Source of the DNA: Chelydra serpentina
Lineage: Eukaryota > Chordata > Testudines > Chelydridae
Reading direction: 5' to 3'
NCBI GenBank assembly: GCA_037349315.1
Contig: JBAIAC010000048.1
Span: 36,768,501-36,832,500, forward strand
Length of the DNA: 64,000 nt
The notes beneath the pieces are model-generated. The model saw only the letters and a list, made by a program, of their open reading frames with translations, had not been told where the DNA came from and searched no databases. Of the stretch, positions 44,831 to 56,674 are shown piece after piece. The position numbers and the translations under genes are program-made. Position 1 is the stretch's first letter; every line of letters begins with the position of its first letter.

Positions 44831-45700
44831 CCAATGAACTCAATTCATTGCACTGGTACCAACGTGGATTTGGTGCTGTTTACCAGCAGCCTCAGTGTGG
44901 TGCACATGGACAGGAGGAGTGTTATGTGGTCCTGTACCTGTGATCTGGAGTTGCCTTTGACCAGCCAGTCATCGAGGTAGGGAAAGATCCGGACCCCCCC
45001 CCCCCCCCCAACACCTGAGGTAGGCCGCTATCACAGACATACACTTTGTGAAGACTTTGGGTGTCATTGAGAGGCCAATCGAGAGGACAGTGAACTGGTA
45101 GTGTTCCTGTCCTACTGTGAAGCAGAGGAAATGCCTGTGGCCCTCGAATATATGAATGTGGAAGTGCACGTCCTGGAGATTGAGGGAGGCATACCAGTGC
45201 CCGGGATCCACGGAGGGGATGATGGCAGCCAGATTGACCATGTGGAACTTGAGTTTTACCATGTACTGGTTCAGGCCTTGCAGGTCCAAGATAGGCCTGA
45301 GCCCCCCTTTTGCCTTCGGGATAAGGAAATAGTGGGAGTAGTACCCCTTATATCTAAACTTCGCAGGCACCACCTCCACTGCTCCTAAGTGAAGGAGCCG
45401 CCGCACCTCTTCCTTGAGTAAGTTCTTGTGAGAGGGGTCCCTGCAGAGGGACGGGGAGGGAGGGTGGGTGGGTGGGTGGGGTAGAAAGGAACTGGAGGTT
45501 ATAGCCCCGGGAGATAGTGTTGAGGACCCAATCGATCTGAGGTCAGTAGTGACCACTCTGGGAAGAAAGTGCATAGAAGGTTGGAGAAGAGTAGGTCGGG
45601 TGGATCCCTGGTAGACTGGTAAGTAGTCCCCAGGCATCCCATCAAAACTGGCGCTTACCCACCTGCTTGCCCTTGGAGGGGCCAGGCTGAGGTGCAGGCC
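44830..45700 (-). pseudogene. DIRS reverse transcriptase (element B)
   Basis: The frame 45835-44969 reads LLKEEVRRLLHLGAVEVVPA, then YFLIPKAKGGLRPILDL (finger region), then SLNLQDVHFHIHI, where the first catalytic Asp of the palm is expected. After a C homopolymer at 44993-45010 the frame shifts, and the second catalytic site is seen as YLDD in FPYLDDWLVKG (about 44956-44975). A stop follows in the LVNSTKSTLVPVQ stretch. It copies RNA into DNA in intact elements. Both catalytic centres can still be recognised but are in different frames. Confidence 0.78.
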
Positions 45701-48046
45701 GAGACTGCCGCTGTGGGCGTTTCTTATAGTCCCTTGATTTTTTATAAGGGGGTTTGCATCTGGAGTGGGTGGCCTGGCTGGGGGTCCGCTGCGGCTTGAA
45801 CTTGGTCCTGGCTGGGCCCGGGACATAGAGACCAAGGGTCTTTAATGTCGTGCGTGAGTCCTTGAGACCGTGTAACTTCACTTCTATTTGTTCCGTGAAC
45901 AGGGGCTTGCCATCAAAGGGCAGGCCCTGCAAGGAGCTCTGTGCCTCGCTGGACAACCCGGACAGCAGGAGCCATGACGCCCTTCTCATGGACACCACAG
46001 AGGCCATAGTTCTTGCAACCGTGTCCGCAGCATCCGAGGCTGCCTGAAGGGCCACTCTGGTGGCAGCTGTGCCCTCTTCTACCAGGGCCTTATACTCCTT
46101 CCCATCACACTCCTGGAGGGAGTCCGCAAACTTTGGCATTGAGCCCCACAGGTTAAAGTCATATCTGCCCAGCAGGGCTTGGTGGTTTACCACCTTCAGT
46201 TGGAAGCTCGAGGAAGAATAAAGCTTTCTACCGAACAAGTCTAGCCTTCTCGAGTCCTTATTCTTAGGGGTAGGAGCGGGTTGGTCTTGACGCTCCTTAT
46301 GACTGACTGCCTCAACCACTAGGGAGTTGGGGGCGGGGTGGGTATGTAGATATTCGTGCCCCTTGGTGGGCACGAAATACTTTCATTCTGCCCTCTTGGA
46401 GATCGGGGGCAAGGAAGCCGGGGTCTGCCACAGGGAATTTGAGATCTTCGCTGCCCCTTCGTGGAGAGGGAGAGCCACCCTGGCCGGCGCTGTAGCCGAG
46501 AGGCCATTGAAGAGGGAGTCCAAAGGTTCCTCCACCTCCTCAGCCTGTAGATTGAGGCTTGAGGCCACCCTTTTCAAGAGCTCTTGGTGGGCTTTTGTGT
46601 CTTCCTGGGGGACTGGAGGAGGAGGTGCCGTGATTGCCTCATCGTGGGAAAATGAGGGCATGGTACTCTGCGTCCCCACCGGTACCACAGATCCCAACGC
46701 TTGGTCCCCTTCTGAACGCAGGGCAGGGGAAGAGCGCTCCGCTGACCCCTTCCTGGGAGACAGAGAGGGAGGCTGATGGTCTTTCTGAGGCTCCGGCTAC
46801 TGAGCAAGCCACCACCAGGGGCTGTGTCGGGGCCCAAGGTACCAGGTCGCTGGCCAGGGAGGCTGGTGCCACTGCACCTGCTGTGGCACCGTCAGAGCAG
46901 ACTGCCCCGCTGGACTCGCCTGGTTCACCAACTGTCTGTCGACTCCGAAGGGAGGCTGGGATGGCGTACGATCAACCGCTATCCCGGGATAGGGACGAGT
47001 AACAGCGCTGAGAACGGTGCCGGGCTCGAGACCGTGATTCCAATATGGAGGAGTGGGAGTACCATCTGTAATGACTGCTCTGTGAATGGCTCCGTCGGGC
47101 GGATCCGTGATGGCTGGTTGCCGGCGATCTACGCCTTTGGCTGTGGGAGTGGTGCCATGTCGGGGACCTCGACCGGGACGAAGAGCATAAGTGGCGTCTA
47201 CGTCAGTACCGCAAGGGGCTACGATGGCTTCTCGGAGTCGGCAACCTCCAGTGCCGTCTGTCCCAGTCCCGGCGAGGCACGCTCTGACTGCGACGCCTGC
47301 GCTCCCTCGAAGTGGAGCAGTACCTGGATCCCCTGCTGCTCAGCACCTAGCCAGACAACCTGGTGGGGGTCGACAGGGACCGGTGCTGGCTGCGAGCGGG
47401 ACGGTCACTGAGCGGAGAACGGCATCGGGAACCTTCCTTTGACCATGAACGGTACTGTCTGGGTGGTGACTGTGGCAGTCTGAGCGCCTGCTTGCCTCTG
47501 GACTGGGGAGCCGCTGGGGTCGGTGCAACCGGTACCGTAGAGACATTATGTTTCGAGCTGCCTGCAGGGCCTCTGGCGTGGAGGGCACCCGTATGTGGCC
47601 ACTGGCGTCTGGGGAGGTCATTTCAGAGTGGGCTGGGCTACTCCGCTCAACTTGAGTCGGAGGCCGCGAGGTCGATGGGGATCGAGAGCTGCCCAACGCG
47701 GGTCTAGTCTCACCTCTAGTCTTGCCCCACAGCCTTGACGGAGAAGATCTCTTCTTCGTCTTCTTACAGTGTCCCATGGATGGGGAACGGTGCCGGTTGG
47801 CGGAAGGCACCGCTGGGTCACCGCACACCGATGCCACAGTGCTGACTCGGAGTGGCGCAGTCGTGTCGGGGTCAGGGCCAACTCCATGAACATGGCTCGG
47901 AGCCATATGTCCTGCTCCTTCTTGGTCTGAGGCTTAAAAGATCTGCAAATTTTGCAATGGTTGCTGAGGTGGGTTTCCCCCAGACAGCATAAACAGTCAG
48001 TGTGCAGATCACTTACTGGCATAGGCCGTTTACAAGTGTCACACAA
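45642..48046 (-). pseudogene. DIRS gag-like gene, broken (element B)
   Basis: The N-terminus (48046-47618) has C-x2-C pairs in CDTCKRPMPV, CLCCLGETH and CKICRSFK, then a Ser/Arg-rich zone. The middle passes through several frames. A frame at 46697-46383 holds QEDTKAHQELLKRVASSLNL and EVEEPLD, and the C-terminal frame (46373-45642) holds RLDLFGRKLYSS, LWGSMPKFADSL and a basic tail of Lys/Arg/Pro repeats ending GKQVGKRQF, suited to RNA binding. The end overlaps the reverse transcriptase frame by about 190 bases, as is common in DIRS elements. Confidence 0.7.
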
Positions 48047-48367
48047 CTTAAAGCCCTGTGCTCAGGGCATGCCCCGCTCAGGCGCACTTTTCTATTCTAA
48101 TGATACTACTTTTTTTTTTTTTTTTTTAAACTACAGGTACTAACTAACTATAAATTAAACAACAGTCCAACAGGGAAAACTACAGCAGAAAGCTGGAGCA
48201 CAGCAGTTCTGAAGCACCTTCACTGGTGGCAAGAAGGAACTGAGGGTCGGGGGAGCATGTAGCGCCCCTTATACTGTGCCATAGCGGCATCACTCCAGGG
48301 GCCGCTAGGGGCACTCCCCTATGGATACTACTAAGGGAAAAAATTCCAGCACCGGTGCATGTGGCGT

Positions 48368-48491
48368 TGGGGTGACCAGATGTCCCAATTTTATAGGGAC
48401 AGTCCCGATTTTGGGGTCTCTCTCTTATATAGGCTCCTATTACCCCCTACTCCCTGTCCCGATTTTTCACACTTGCTGTCTGGTCACCCTA
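48368..48491. mobile_element. Small MITE (GGTGACCAGA family) in DIRS B 5' region
   Basis: The ends GGGGTGACCAGATGTCCC and CTGTCTGGTCACCC are inverted partners. Flanks share GTGGCG on both sides, likely a decayed 8-base duplication. It interrupts the DIRS 5' region. A single-end relative is near 62986. Confidence 0.7.
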
Positions 48492-48545
48492 CGTGGCGAG
48501 CCCGCACACCTATTGTGGAATGCACATGAGCAATCACTCGAAGAA

Positions 48546-49158
48546 GAATCTAGATTACATCTTTTAGATGCAAAGAGAGCACTCTCATATTATCTGGACA
48601 GAACTAAGAATGTAAGGTCTTCTCTTAAGCTGTTTATTTTGTACATTGGCACCTCTAAGGGTCAGGCCATTTCAGCGCAATTTCTCTCTAGACTGATCTG
48701 ACGGTGTATTGGTGAATATTGTAGAGAAGCTTCACTCTCTTCTCCTGTTCCTTTTAGAGCCCATTCTCCTAGAGTGATTGCTATATCCCCCTCACTGAGA
48801 TATGCTGGGCTGCTACATGAAGTCCAATTCACACTTTTATAAGACATTATGCATAGCATCTGCAATCCATGTCTGAAGCACAGTTTGGCACAGCTTGGCA
48901 GAGCGGTGTTTCAGTCATTGTTTAATTAGGACTCTACTCCCTCCTTCTATTGTATGATACTGCTTGGCAAACTATCCCAAGAGTGGGAATATACTCGAAA
49001 AAGAATACACATTTTGTTGTTAATTATTTTCTCTTTTTCTTTCAATTATAGCTAGGGGGAAAAAAAGAAAAAAAGAGAAAAAAAACCCATGAACATGACT
49101 TTTATTTTGCTGAGACAATTTCTAAAACTGTCTGAATGCTTTATTAGTTTTTGATTAC
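48546..49158. other. ANKIB1 intron, nothing recognised
   Basis: AT-rich intron between DIRS B and exon 2 of the window. Poly-A-rich run at 49055-49085. Confidence 0.45.
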
Positions 49159-49276
49159 CATGTGCCCGAAGCAGAGCTTCTGCAGTAAACAGTGGGGCCT
49201 GAAGCATGTCCGCAGATTCCACTATCAGCATATCCTTTAGCCTTCGCAAATCCTGAAGTCTTAGTCCCTCATATGG
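49159..49276 (-). CDS. ANKIB1: ANKIB1 exon 2 of window: linker helices
   Basis: This 118-base exon has phase 0 at its start and carries one base over at its end. It encodes residues 62-101, beginning [17 protein letters not shown] and ending in a split codon after LLRAH. The segment is a charged, probably helical linker between the ankyrin repeats and the RING1 domain, and it matches the ANKIB1 family closely. The acceptor follows a T-rich tract ending CAAAG and the donor is GTAATC. The split G joins AC of the next exon to give Asp, as expected for the family. Confidence 0.95.
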
Positions 49277-52200
49277 CTTTGAAAAAAAAAGAAAGAGACA
49301 GGTTAGCTCTTCAGAAGTAGATATTTTCCAGTGAACCCATAATTTTGCATTAAATTGGCAACAACAATTTAAACATTTCTACTACCTAACAATTATCTCA
49401 AACCGCAGACGGAAGAACTACCCTCTTGATAGGTAAGTTGGGGAAGAATTCTTTAGTTTGACTCATGACTGTGCAGATTGACAACTATATCAAATTCTAT
49501 GAAGACACTGTAATCTGGTGATGTTTATTTATAGTGCATCAACTTTATGCATTTCAAAGCCAAAAGAAGATATATCTACAGTTCTCTGGTATTTCTAGAG
49601 TTCAGTCATTGAGATGGTCTAAATCTATATCAAATGATTAAAAAAAGGAAAGAATCTAAATTACTAGGTTTATATGAAACCCAGCTGGTGATATGGTTGA
49701 AGACAGGAAATCCAAATAATTTGTATTGGAAAAGTTAACTCATTAGGTAGCCACTAGAATTCTGGAGCTGTTCAAAATCTATTTCTGAGGGATGGATAAG
49801 AAAAGAATGCTAGATCCAGAATTATCTGAAGTAAGATATTGCTTGGCTTGGCAAAAATGCAAAACACAGGTAGCAGCTGGATTACTTTTTACTGACCTCA
49901 TATGTGCCGAGGGCCATTACCTTGGCATTATCCTGGGGGCAGGAATGCTGAAGACTTGGATAGAAAGAAAGGGAAGGTATAATTGGCTGGCATCAGACTG
50001 CAGGCCACGTGAGGCAGCACGCACCTAGTCAGAAGTGGGAATGGAGGTAATTGATTGGTTGAGTGGTCTGAGCATACAGCTATAGGTGGCTGATCCATCG
50101 CAAGTACAGAAGTTCAACTGTGCAGTTTGGGCAGCAGTGGCAACGGACATCACCACCTTAAATGGTGAGAACCAGTTTCAATCCCCCTGCTGGTTTCAGG
50201 GTGGCATCTTCTCCTATAGTGTTAGCAATAGGGTCAGGTGGAAAGGCAAAAAGGCAGCAACTCTGAGGTCACAGTCCAGCTCCTATGGCCAAGATATGAG
50301 AACTGAATCCTTACTCCTTAAAAATAACACAGGAAAAAATAAAGTCTATACTAAATCTTATACACCCGTGCAGACATCATCCAGGAGAGAAGCACGGGAC
50401 CGAGAAAATGATATGCTGGCCTTTTAAATCGTTTTTTATAATTCACATTTACACTTCAGTAAACAAAAGAGTCCATCTCACACACTGGACATCCACAATA
50501 AACGCTCAAAAAATACATCTAAACAAACAAACTTCAGTAATTATCCACAAGCAGTAGGATCCATCAGCAACATAAACTAGCCTCAATTGATGGTAGAGCC
50601 TGCTCTCCTTTTTGGTACTGGCCAATTCCCCAGACTAGTGTGAACAGAAGAAGTGGACCCAGAGCTCTGCCTCTTCTTTGCCCTCTTTGGTTCCTGCATT
50701 TCCTTATGTGGGCTGTACAAACTGGGGAGTGTTTCCTTGTGCCTTCCTGTCGGTACACACCTATGGTAGGACTAAGAACATTCTGATCCTTACTGGTTCC
50801 TGCTAAAGTAAATCTGGGTTGCTTGCTTGACAGCATTCTGGAATTTGATTGACCTATCTAATGTCTTACTAAAGCGATAACTTATGAAAACACATCAAAT
50901 CGACAGGGATACAAACAGCTGGGTGCTCAAGTGATTACATTTGCATGGATATGCTCTAAAAAAAATTGGGACAATGACTAAACTCTCTGGACTTTATCTG
51001 AACTGTAGTTTGAATTATCATTGAAAGAATATAAATTAGCTTCATCAGCATGACAATCACCACCTTTTAAAGACAGAATCTATAAGGCAAAGGTATTTCT
51101 TAATGAGATCTGAAACAAATGTATATTCAAGGAACTAACATTTCAATCTGAAGTGCACAATTGCTCTAAATTATGTTTAATTGGTTGTTTCTAGGTTGAA
51201 CACTGGCACTTATCTCGCTTGAGTAGTAAGTGTTATACTATCTCAGTTGGAATGTTCCACACAAGCCCCAGAAAGGATTTTTAGATTCTCTGGTTTTAAG
51301 AATTTTAATTTGCTCTTTAAAGCGATGTGGGAAATATTCCTTACGACCGTGTTTTAAAAATACATATATTTTGTCCACAAAGTAATATGTTATTCCATAA
51401 AAAACATTAAGGAGACAAAGTTAAGCAGTCAGAAGTCTGGAAATGGTAATGGTAATGTTGTACACAGAGAACATTTTTAATATGCCCTCTTCGGCAAGAT
51501 AATACGTTCTTTAATTATATGAACACGTACTGTTTCTCAATGTAATTCAAACAATTTTTTCATCAGATATATGTGCAGCTCCTATCTGAATAACTCATAT
51601 AGGCCGAGATCCAAAGCATACTGAAGTCAATGGAAAGACTCCCATGATTACAATGAACTTTGGATCAAACCTTAAGTACACAGAAGAACTTCTTTAACTC
51701 ATTCCATCTGCAGAAGCCCTTACATTAGAATTGAGGTTTGTACTGAAAAACTTGCCCTTTGTGTTTAACAAAGATCTCCAGACCTTTAAACTATATTGTA
51801 ACTTTGGGATGTTCTATGTTCTGTCACTTCTTCAACCCATGGAATAACAGTTTTCCACTATCTTCAATTCTTGCAATATTTTCTATATACTCCTCCTTTT
51901 ACATACACACACATCTGAGCACACACACGCATACCTCCCCTTTATTTTACCTCTAACATTCTGAGCCAAATACAAAAAGCAAAGATACCATCAATTCTTT
52001 TATTATCAAATTGCTATTTGAAACTATGTTAAAGTGTTTATTAATATATTAGCATTTGCATAGAGGTTTGATTTTATCAGTTCATTAAATCACTAAAGTG
52101 ATTTTTCTATTTTTAATATACTGTTAAAAATTGAGAAGACAAAACAATTCCTTTTTGTGCAATTAAGATGGTAACCAAGTGATGCCAAATTTACTTTATG

Positions 52201-54261
52201 TAATTATCATCCTTTTTGTAAATTGGGGCTATATATTTTCAAAAATGATCTGACACTGCATTTACCACTCACGTGCACATATGTAATATATAGATTTGGA
52301 GACATTAAAGGCTGCGGTGTTTTCATTTTCTCTTCCTATTTAAAAAAGCTATTTCTATCTCCATGTACTAACTTTAAGTGGGTTATTTTAAGAGTGCAAA
52401 CATATCTTTCACTTTCTTAAATATGAACACTGAAGTTGTGCTTATACTACTTGCTAAATGGCTTTCAGTTGGAACTGAACAGATTCATTCCAAATATGAA
52501 TTAAATATCTGAAGAAAATGATTGTTTTGCTATTGTGCAGTATAATGCTCTATGTGTCTGGCAGAGAGCTAAAACTGTTCTCGATGATCTGCTCTGAATT
52601 TCTGCTTATTCCCAGGTGTTCCTTAGATCATACTGAATACATGGCAGCATGGGGTTAAAATGAAAGTGCCTTTTACCTCCTGGGGCTATTCTGCAAAGAT
52701 GAATCTACTTCTATTTTAGGAATAAGCAGTGAACCAGAGAACTATGAATGTGATGCCATCAAAATCGATGCAAAATAATTAGTTAAAAAGATTAAATTAC
52801 AATGTATATTATTTGGGTTATTGCTAGCCTAACTTCGCCTTTAATAAATTTTGAGAGAGAAATATTTCTTATATTCTTACACATTATACGTCTAGGCAAT
52901 GTTCGCTCAAATTCTTTTATTGTGGGTTGTTTTTATTTCATTAATTAAACTACAAAGGGAAATCTTTTGGAATTTTCCCTTGACCTGATTTCTATTTAAA
53001 AAACTAACACAGACATATCCCATTTTGACACTTTTTGTTTCACCTAACCACAATGATAAAAGAATAGACTCTGATCATAAAGTTTTGTGTCTCGTTGTTT
53101 TACACAGACCCATAGTTCTTAAGTTTATATCTTGTTTTGTAAATGTTTAATATTCCTATTCTTCTATATTGTGTTATGAAGGAACATATTTATGACCTTG
53201 CATTTGCTTTTCATTTTTTAATTACAAACTCAGATTTAATCATTAAAGGTGCCCAAGATCTGTTAAAAAGACAAAATTAAAACAGAAGTGTCTCTTCAGA
53301 AGAAAGTGCATTTCAACCAGTACCAACGGAAAACAAGATTCTAGAATGAACTCATGTTAAACAATTATTTCTATTAGAAACAGTTAAATAGGAAATATTC
53401 TTGAGAAAAATATTCAAAGTAAGGAAACACTTGCAAAAGTTGTAGAGTCACTACTGACTCCCATCTTATTTAAAGGTGGAAAACTTTTGTTCTGCCCCAT
53501 GGCAATTAGAAATGATACATTCTTTATGACTAAGCTTTGCAAATTGTTTATTTTCTTCATTGCAAATGGTTCAATTCTAAATGTAAGCATTCCTTATAAT
53601 TCCTTGATGACATCTGAATATGAACAATGACATTTGACATTAAGATATTGTTACTATAATGCAAGAACACTTAACTCTGCCCACAGGGGGATGGCAATAG
53701 GAACTGGGAATATAACAGTACCTTTCTGCCTTCTGTCAGCCTCTGCCAGCGAGCAGCAAGTACTCCTTTGCATCAAAGATGCTGCACAGATCTCAGTGCA
53801 GGTCCACTGGACTGTATGAGTAAGAGTGCTGATTTTGAGTTGTGCTGGGCACAGATAAAATGGCAGGATTGGTTAGGGAGGGCTAAAATACTGTTGTACT
53901 CCCAGTTTTATTGCCATCTTCATCCAGGCAGGTTGTGTGAGAAGTGTCACATTAACACTATAATTCATGGTTTCCCATAGTTTATGTTTTGGTTTTTTTC
54001 CAGAAATGCTAACCTTCCTGTAAGAGATATCCAAAGGGATTTTAAGTTGGTGAATGAGTTGCTCACAGATCTTCTCACTCACTGAGCCCTTCCTTGAGGA
54101 GGCTGAGCCAGAGCCTGAGCCAGCACTGATTTTGAGCCTGAGCAATTTCCCTAAACCTCTGGTCTCAGTGCTGTACACTTGTGGCCTGCGCTAAGAAAGC
54201 CTGCTTATCCTCAGCTTCCACTCAGAGCGGAGTACTTGTGGCATGCACTGAGCAAGTCTAT
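49277..54261. other. ANKIB1 intron, mostly unassigned
   Basis: Nearly 5 kb without a repeat I can name with confidence. A trace of a very old amniote repeat lies at 51600-51680 (AAGTCAATGGAAAG, ATGAACTTTGGATCAAACC). CA-rich short runs are at 51903-51930. A stretch at 50030-50210 has tRNA-like A and B box wording (GGTTGAGTGGTCTGAGC and GGTTTC.. / CAATCCCCC), possibly a worn SINE. No gene seen. Confidence 0.4.
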
Positions 54262-54269
54262 TCCTAACC

Positions 54270-54991
54270 CAGCAGCGTAGCTGGGGGGGAGCACGGGGAG
54301 CGGCCGCTCCCCCTATGAGGAAAAGCGGCGCTAAGGTGCCCCCAGAGCCTCGCTAGAGCGGCGCTTTAAAAGGCCTGCAGCTCCTGCCGCTGCGGGGAGC
54401 CACGGGCCTTTTAAAGCGCTCCCCCAGCCCCGCTGCCCGCCGCCCCCCACTTTAAACCCACTTTAAAAGGCCCGCGGCTCCAGCCGCAGCAAGCCACCCC
54501 TTGTCTCCTCGCTCAGCAACTCAGCGGGGAGACAAGGGGCAGTCCCGGTACACCACCCCTTGTCTCCCAGCTCAGTGGGGAGGCAGCAGGCAGCCGCAGC
54601 AAGCCGCCCCTTGTCTCCCTGCTCAGCAGCTCAGCGGGGAGACAAGGAGCAGCCACGGCAAGCCGCCCCTTGTCTCTCTGCTCAGCAGCTCAGCCGCTGA
54701 GTGGGGAGGCAGCGGGCAGCTGCCCGCCGCCCCCCAAATCTTGGCGCCCTAGGCGACCGCCTAGGGTCGCCTAGTGGGTGCCCGGCCCTGCCAGCGGCTC
54801 CTGCCGCTGCGGGGAGCCGCGGGCCTTTTAAAGCGCCGCCGGAGCCCCACGCGGCGCTTTAAAGGGCCCGGGGCTCCACAGTAGCTGGAGCCCCGGTCCC
54901 TTTAAAGCGCTGCAGGGTGAGTACAGAGGGAGCGGGAGGCGCCTTTTTATAGCACCGCTCCCCCTGTGCTCAAGACCTGGCTACGCTACTG
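54270..54991. mobile_element. hAT composite related to the 38-40 kb nest
   Basis: A perfect 8-base duplication, TCCTAACC, flanks it at 54262-54269 and 54992-54999. The ends are CAGCAGCGTAGCTGG and CCTGGCTACGCTACTG. Inside, from 54495 to 54792, is an inner hAT in reverse sense ending GCCCGGCCCTG, with the CCTAGGCGACCGCCTAGG palindrome and the GACAAGGGGC array. The outer frame matches 38467-38680 inverted. No transposase is present. Confidence 0.85.
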
Positions 54992-55066
54992 TCCTAACCC
55001 CCTAATCTAATTTCAGCACTGTGTGCCTGTGGCATACACTGAGCATTCCTGTTTACAGTTACCACT

Positions 55067-56450
55067 TCAGTTCCTGTGCTGTGCGCCTGCTTCTAGAGCA
55101 CTTAGAAAATTAAAAGCAGACCATCTGGGGAAAGGATTTTATTTTGGAAATTCTTGGCCAGACGATCCTTAATTTGCAACCCACAATCTATAGCTATTTT
55201 CAAGGCAATCTACTTACACATACGTATTTTACAACAGTTTGAAAAGAAATATGTAGGGGAGCTGCATCACGGGAAAGCTCTGACCAAATAATCCCAATTT
55301 TTCACCAGTGTCTTTACCCTGGTCTCTCTCTTGGCAAAGAAATGTCCAGGTCAATCAGGCTCTGCATGTGCATTCTAGAGCATTTTGATAATTAAAAGTA
55401 GGTCACGAGTATTAGAAACTCCCTGACTAAATTATCCCAAAAAGTCTACCCGGGATCTTGATGTAGCATAGCTATTTCCAAGGCAATCTGCTTATGCATG
55501 TGCATTTTGAAGCATTCTGAAAAATGAAAGCCTGTCATTTCGGAAACCTGAGACCAAATTACACAGGTTTACCCCATAAACTCTATCCAAGATCTTCAAC
55601 TGGCTTACCAAATTCCAAGTTGATCTGACTTAGCCTGTGATTTTTAGAACTCTTTTGAAAAAGTGCTATGAAACTGGCATGGTGTTCCATCCACCCTTGC
55701 AGCTTTGCCTGCCCTCCTTATCTTCCTCTCGTCAGTGATACATGGAACCACACTACAATCAACTCACTCTGGGAGAGAAGGGAATTGAGGTGGGGTGTAT
55801 CTTATAAATCCCTTAATCAAGCCACTCCCAAGACTGCACTACTACCTCTGACCTGGGGTCCCTCTTCTGACAATCCAATGTTCAAGCTGATCTGGCTCTG
55901 CATGAGCATTTTAGAGCACTTTATTAAAAAGCAGGTCATGATTGGAAAGCAATTTTAAAATGGGAAACCCCTAACCAAAACATACCTAATTTACTCCAAA
56001 ACCAAATTTCAATCTTATCTGAACGTGCCTATGAATTCTAGAGCACTTTTTAAAATGGACATGAAAATTACATGCTCTCCTGCTTCTGTACAAGATCTGG
56101 TTTGCAGCAGTTCCAGGCACAACCCTCTAGAACCAGAAAGAAAAATTAATATATTTTGAAATATTGCACTTTGCAGCTGCTTCTTGGTGGTATTCACTAG
56201 TTGAGATTAGAAGAAATATGCTGTGGATCCTTCTTAAATCCCCCGCCCCCCCATCTTTGAGCAGAAAATCATAAGAAATTGAAAATGTTAGAAGTTGATT
56301 GTTTTTGGAAGGCTTTATCTCCCAGCTTACTTGACCAAATGACCCTAAATTTGCACCACCAACTCTACCCCGGCTTTAATGTGGCACAGCAATTGTCCAA
56401 GACAACCTGCATTGTGTATGTAATTTAGAGCGCTCTGAAATTTAGAGCTC
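55067..56450 (+). repeat. Degenerate tandem array, unit about 130-140 bases
   Basis: A motif like TAGAGCACTTTxxAAAA recurs at about 55093, 55233, 55374, 55510, 55646, 55912, 56040 and 56427, spaced 128-141 bases or multiples of it. Between copies a second motif like GACCAAATxACCCxAATTTGC and a third like CCAAGTTGATCTGxCTxTGCATG appear in constant order. Units differ by many changes. Most of the array is in the intron after exon 1 of the window, ending about 220 bases from it. I do not recognise the family. Confidence 0.7.
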
Positions 56451-56674
56451 TGTGAACAGAAAGCTCTGTTCAGTCTTAACTATGGAATCACTACTGCTCT
56501 TCCGCAGTGTGCTTAACTTTAAACAAGTGCGTAGTGCCACTGAAGTCAGTGAATCTAAAAGTGTGTCTAGAGTTAAACTCATGCTTAAGATATTTTTGCC
56601 TCTATCACAAAGTGTTGCTACATACGCAGATTTATAAAACCATAAAGTACACATAATTAAAAGTTTCACTTCAC

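Larger units (their letters stand above)
44090..48545 (-). mobile_element. DIRS retrotransposon B, internally deleted
   Basis: Minus-strand order is 5' region (48545 to about 48060), gag (48046 to 45642), reverse transcriptase (about 45700 to 44830), then tyrosine recombinase (about 44830 to 44090). RNase H and the recombinase N-terminus are missing: the reverse transcriptase wording IEFIGL runs directly into recombinase wording at about 44825. A small MITE sits in the 5' region. Frameshifts and stops make it inactive, but long frames remain, so it is fairly young. Confidence 0.82.

Noticed and set aside
46327..47707. Plus-strand frames of 114-211 codons
   Set aside because: They are antisense to the DIRS gag region, which is coded on the minus strand.
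55067..56450. CRISPR-like spaced repeats
   Set aside because: The repeats are long, diverged and without short unique spacers; the host is a vertebrate.
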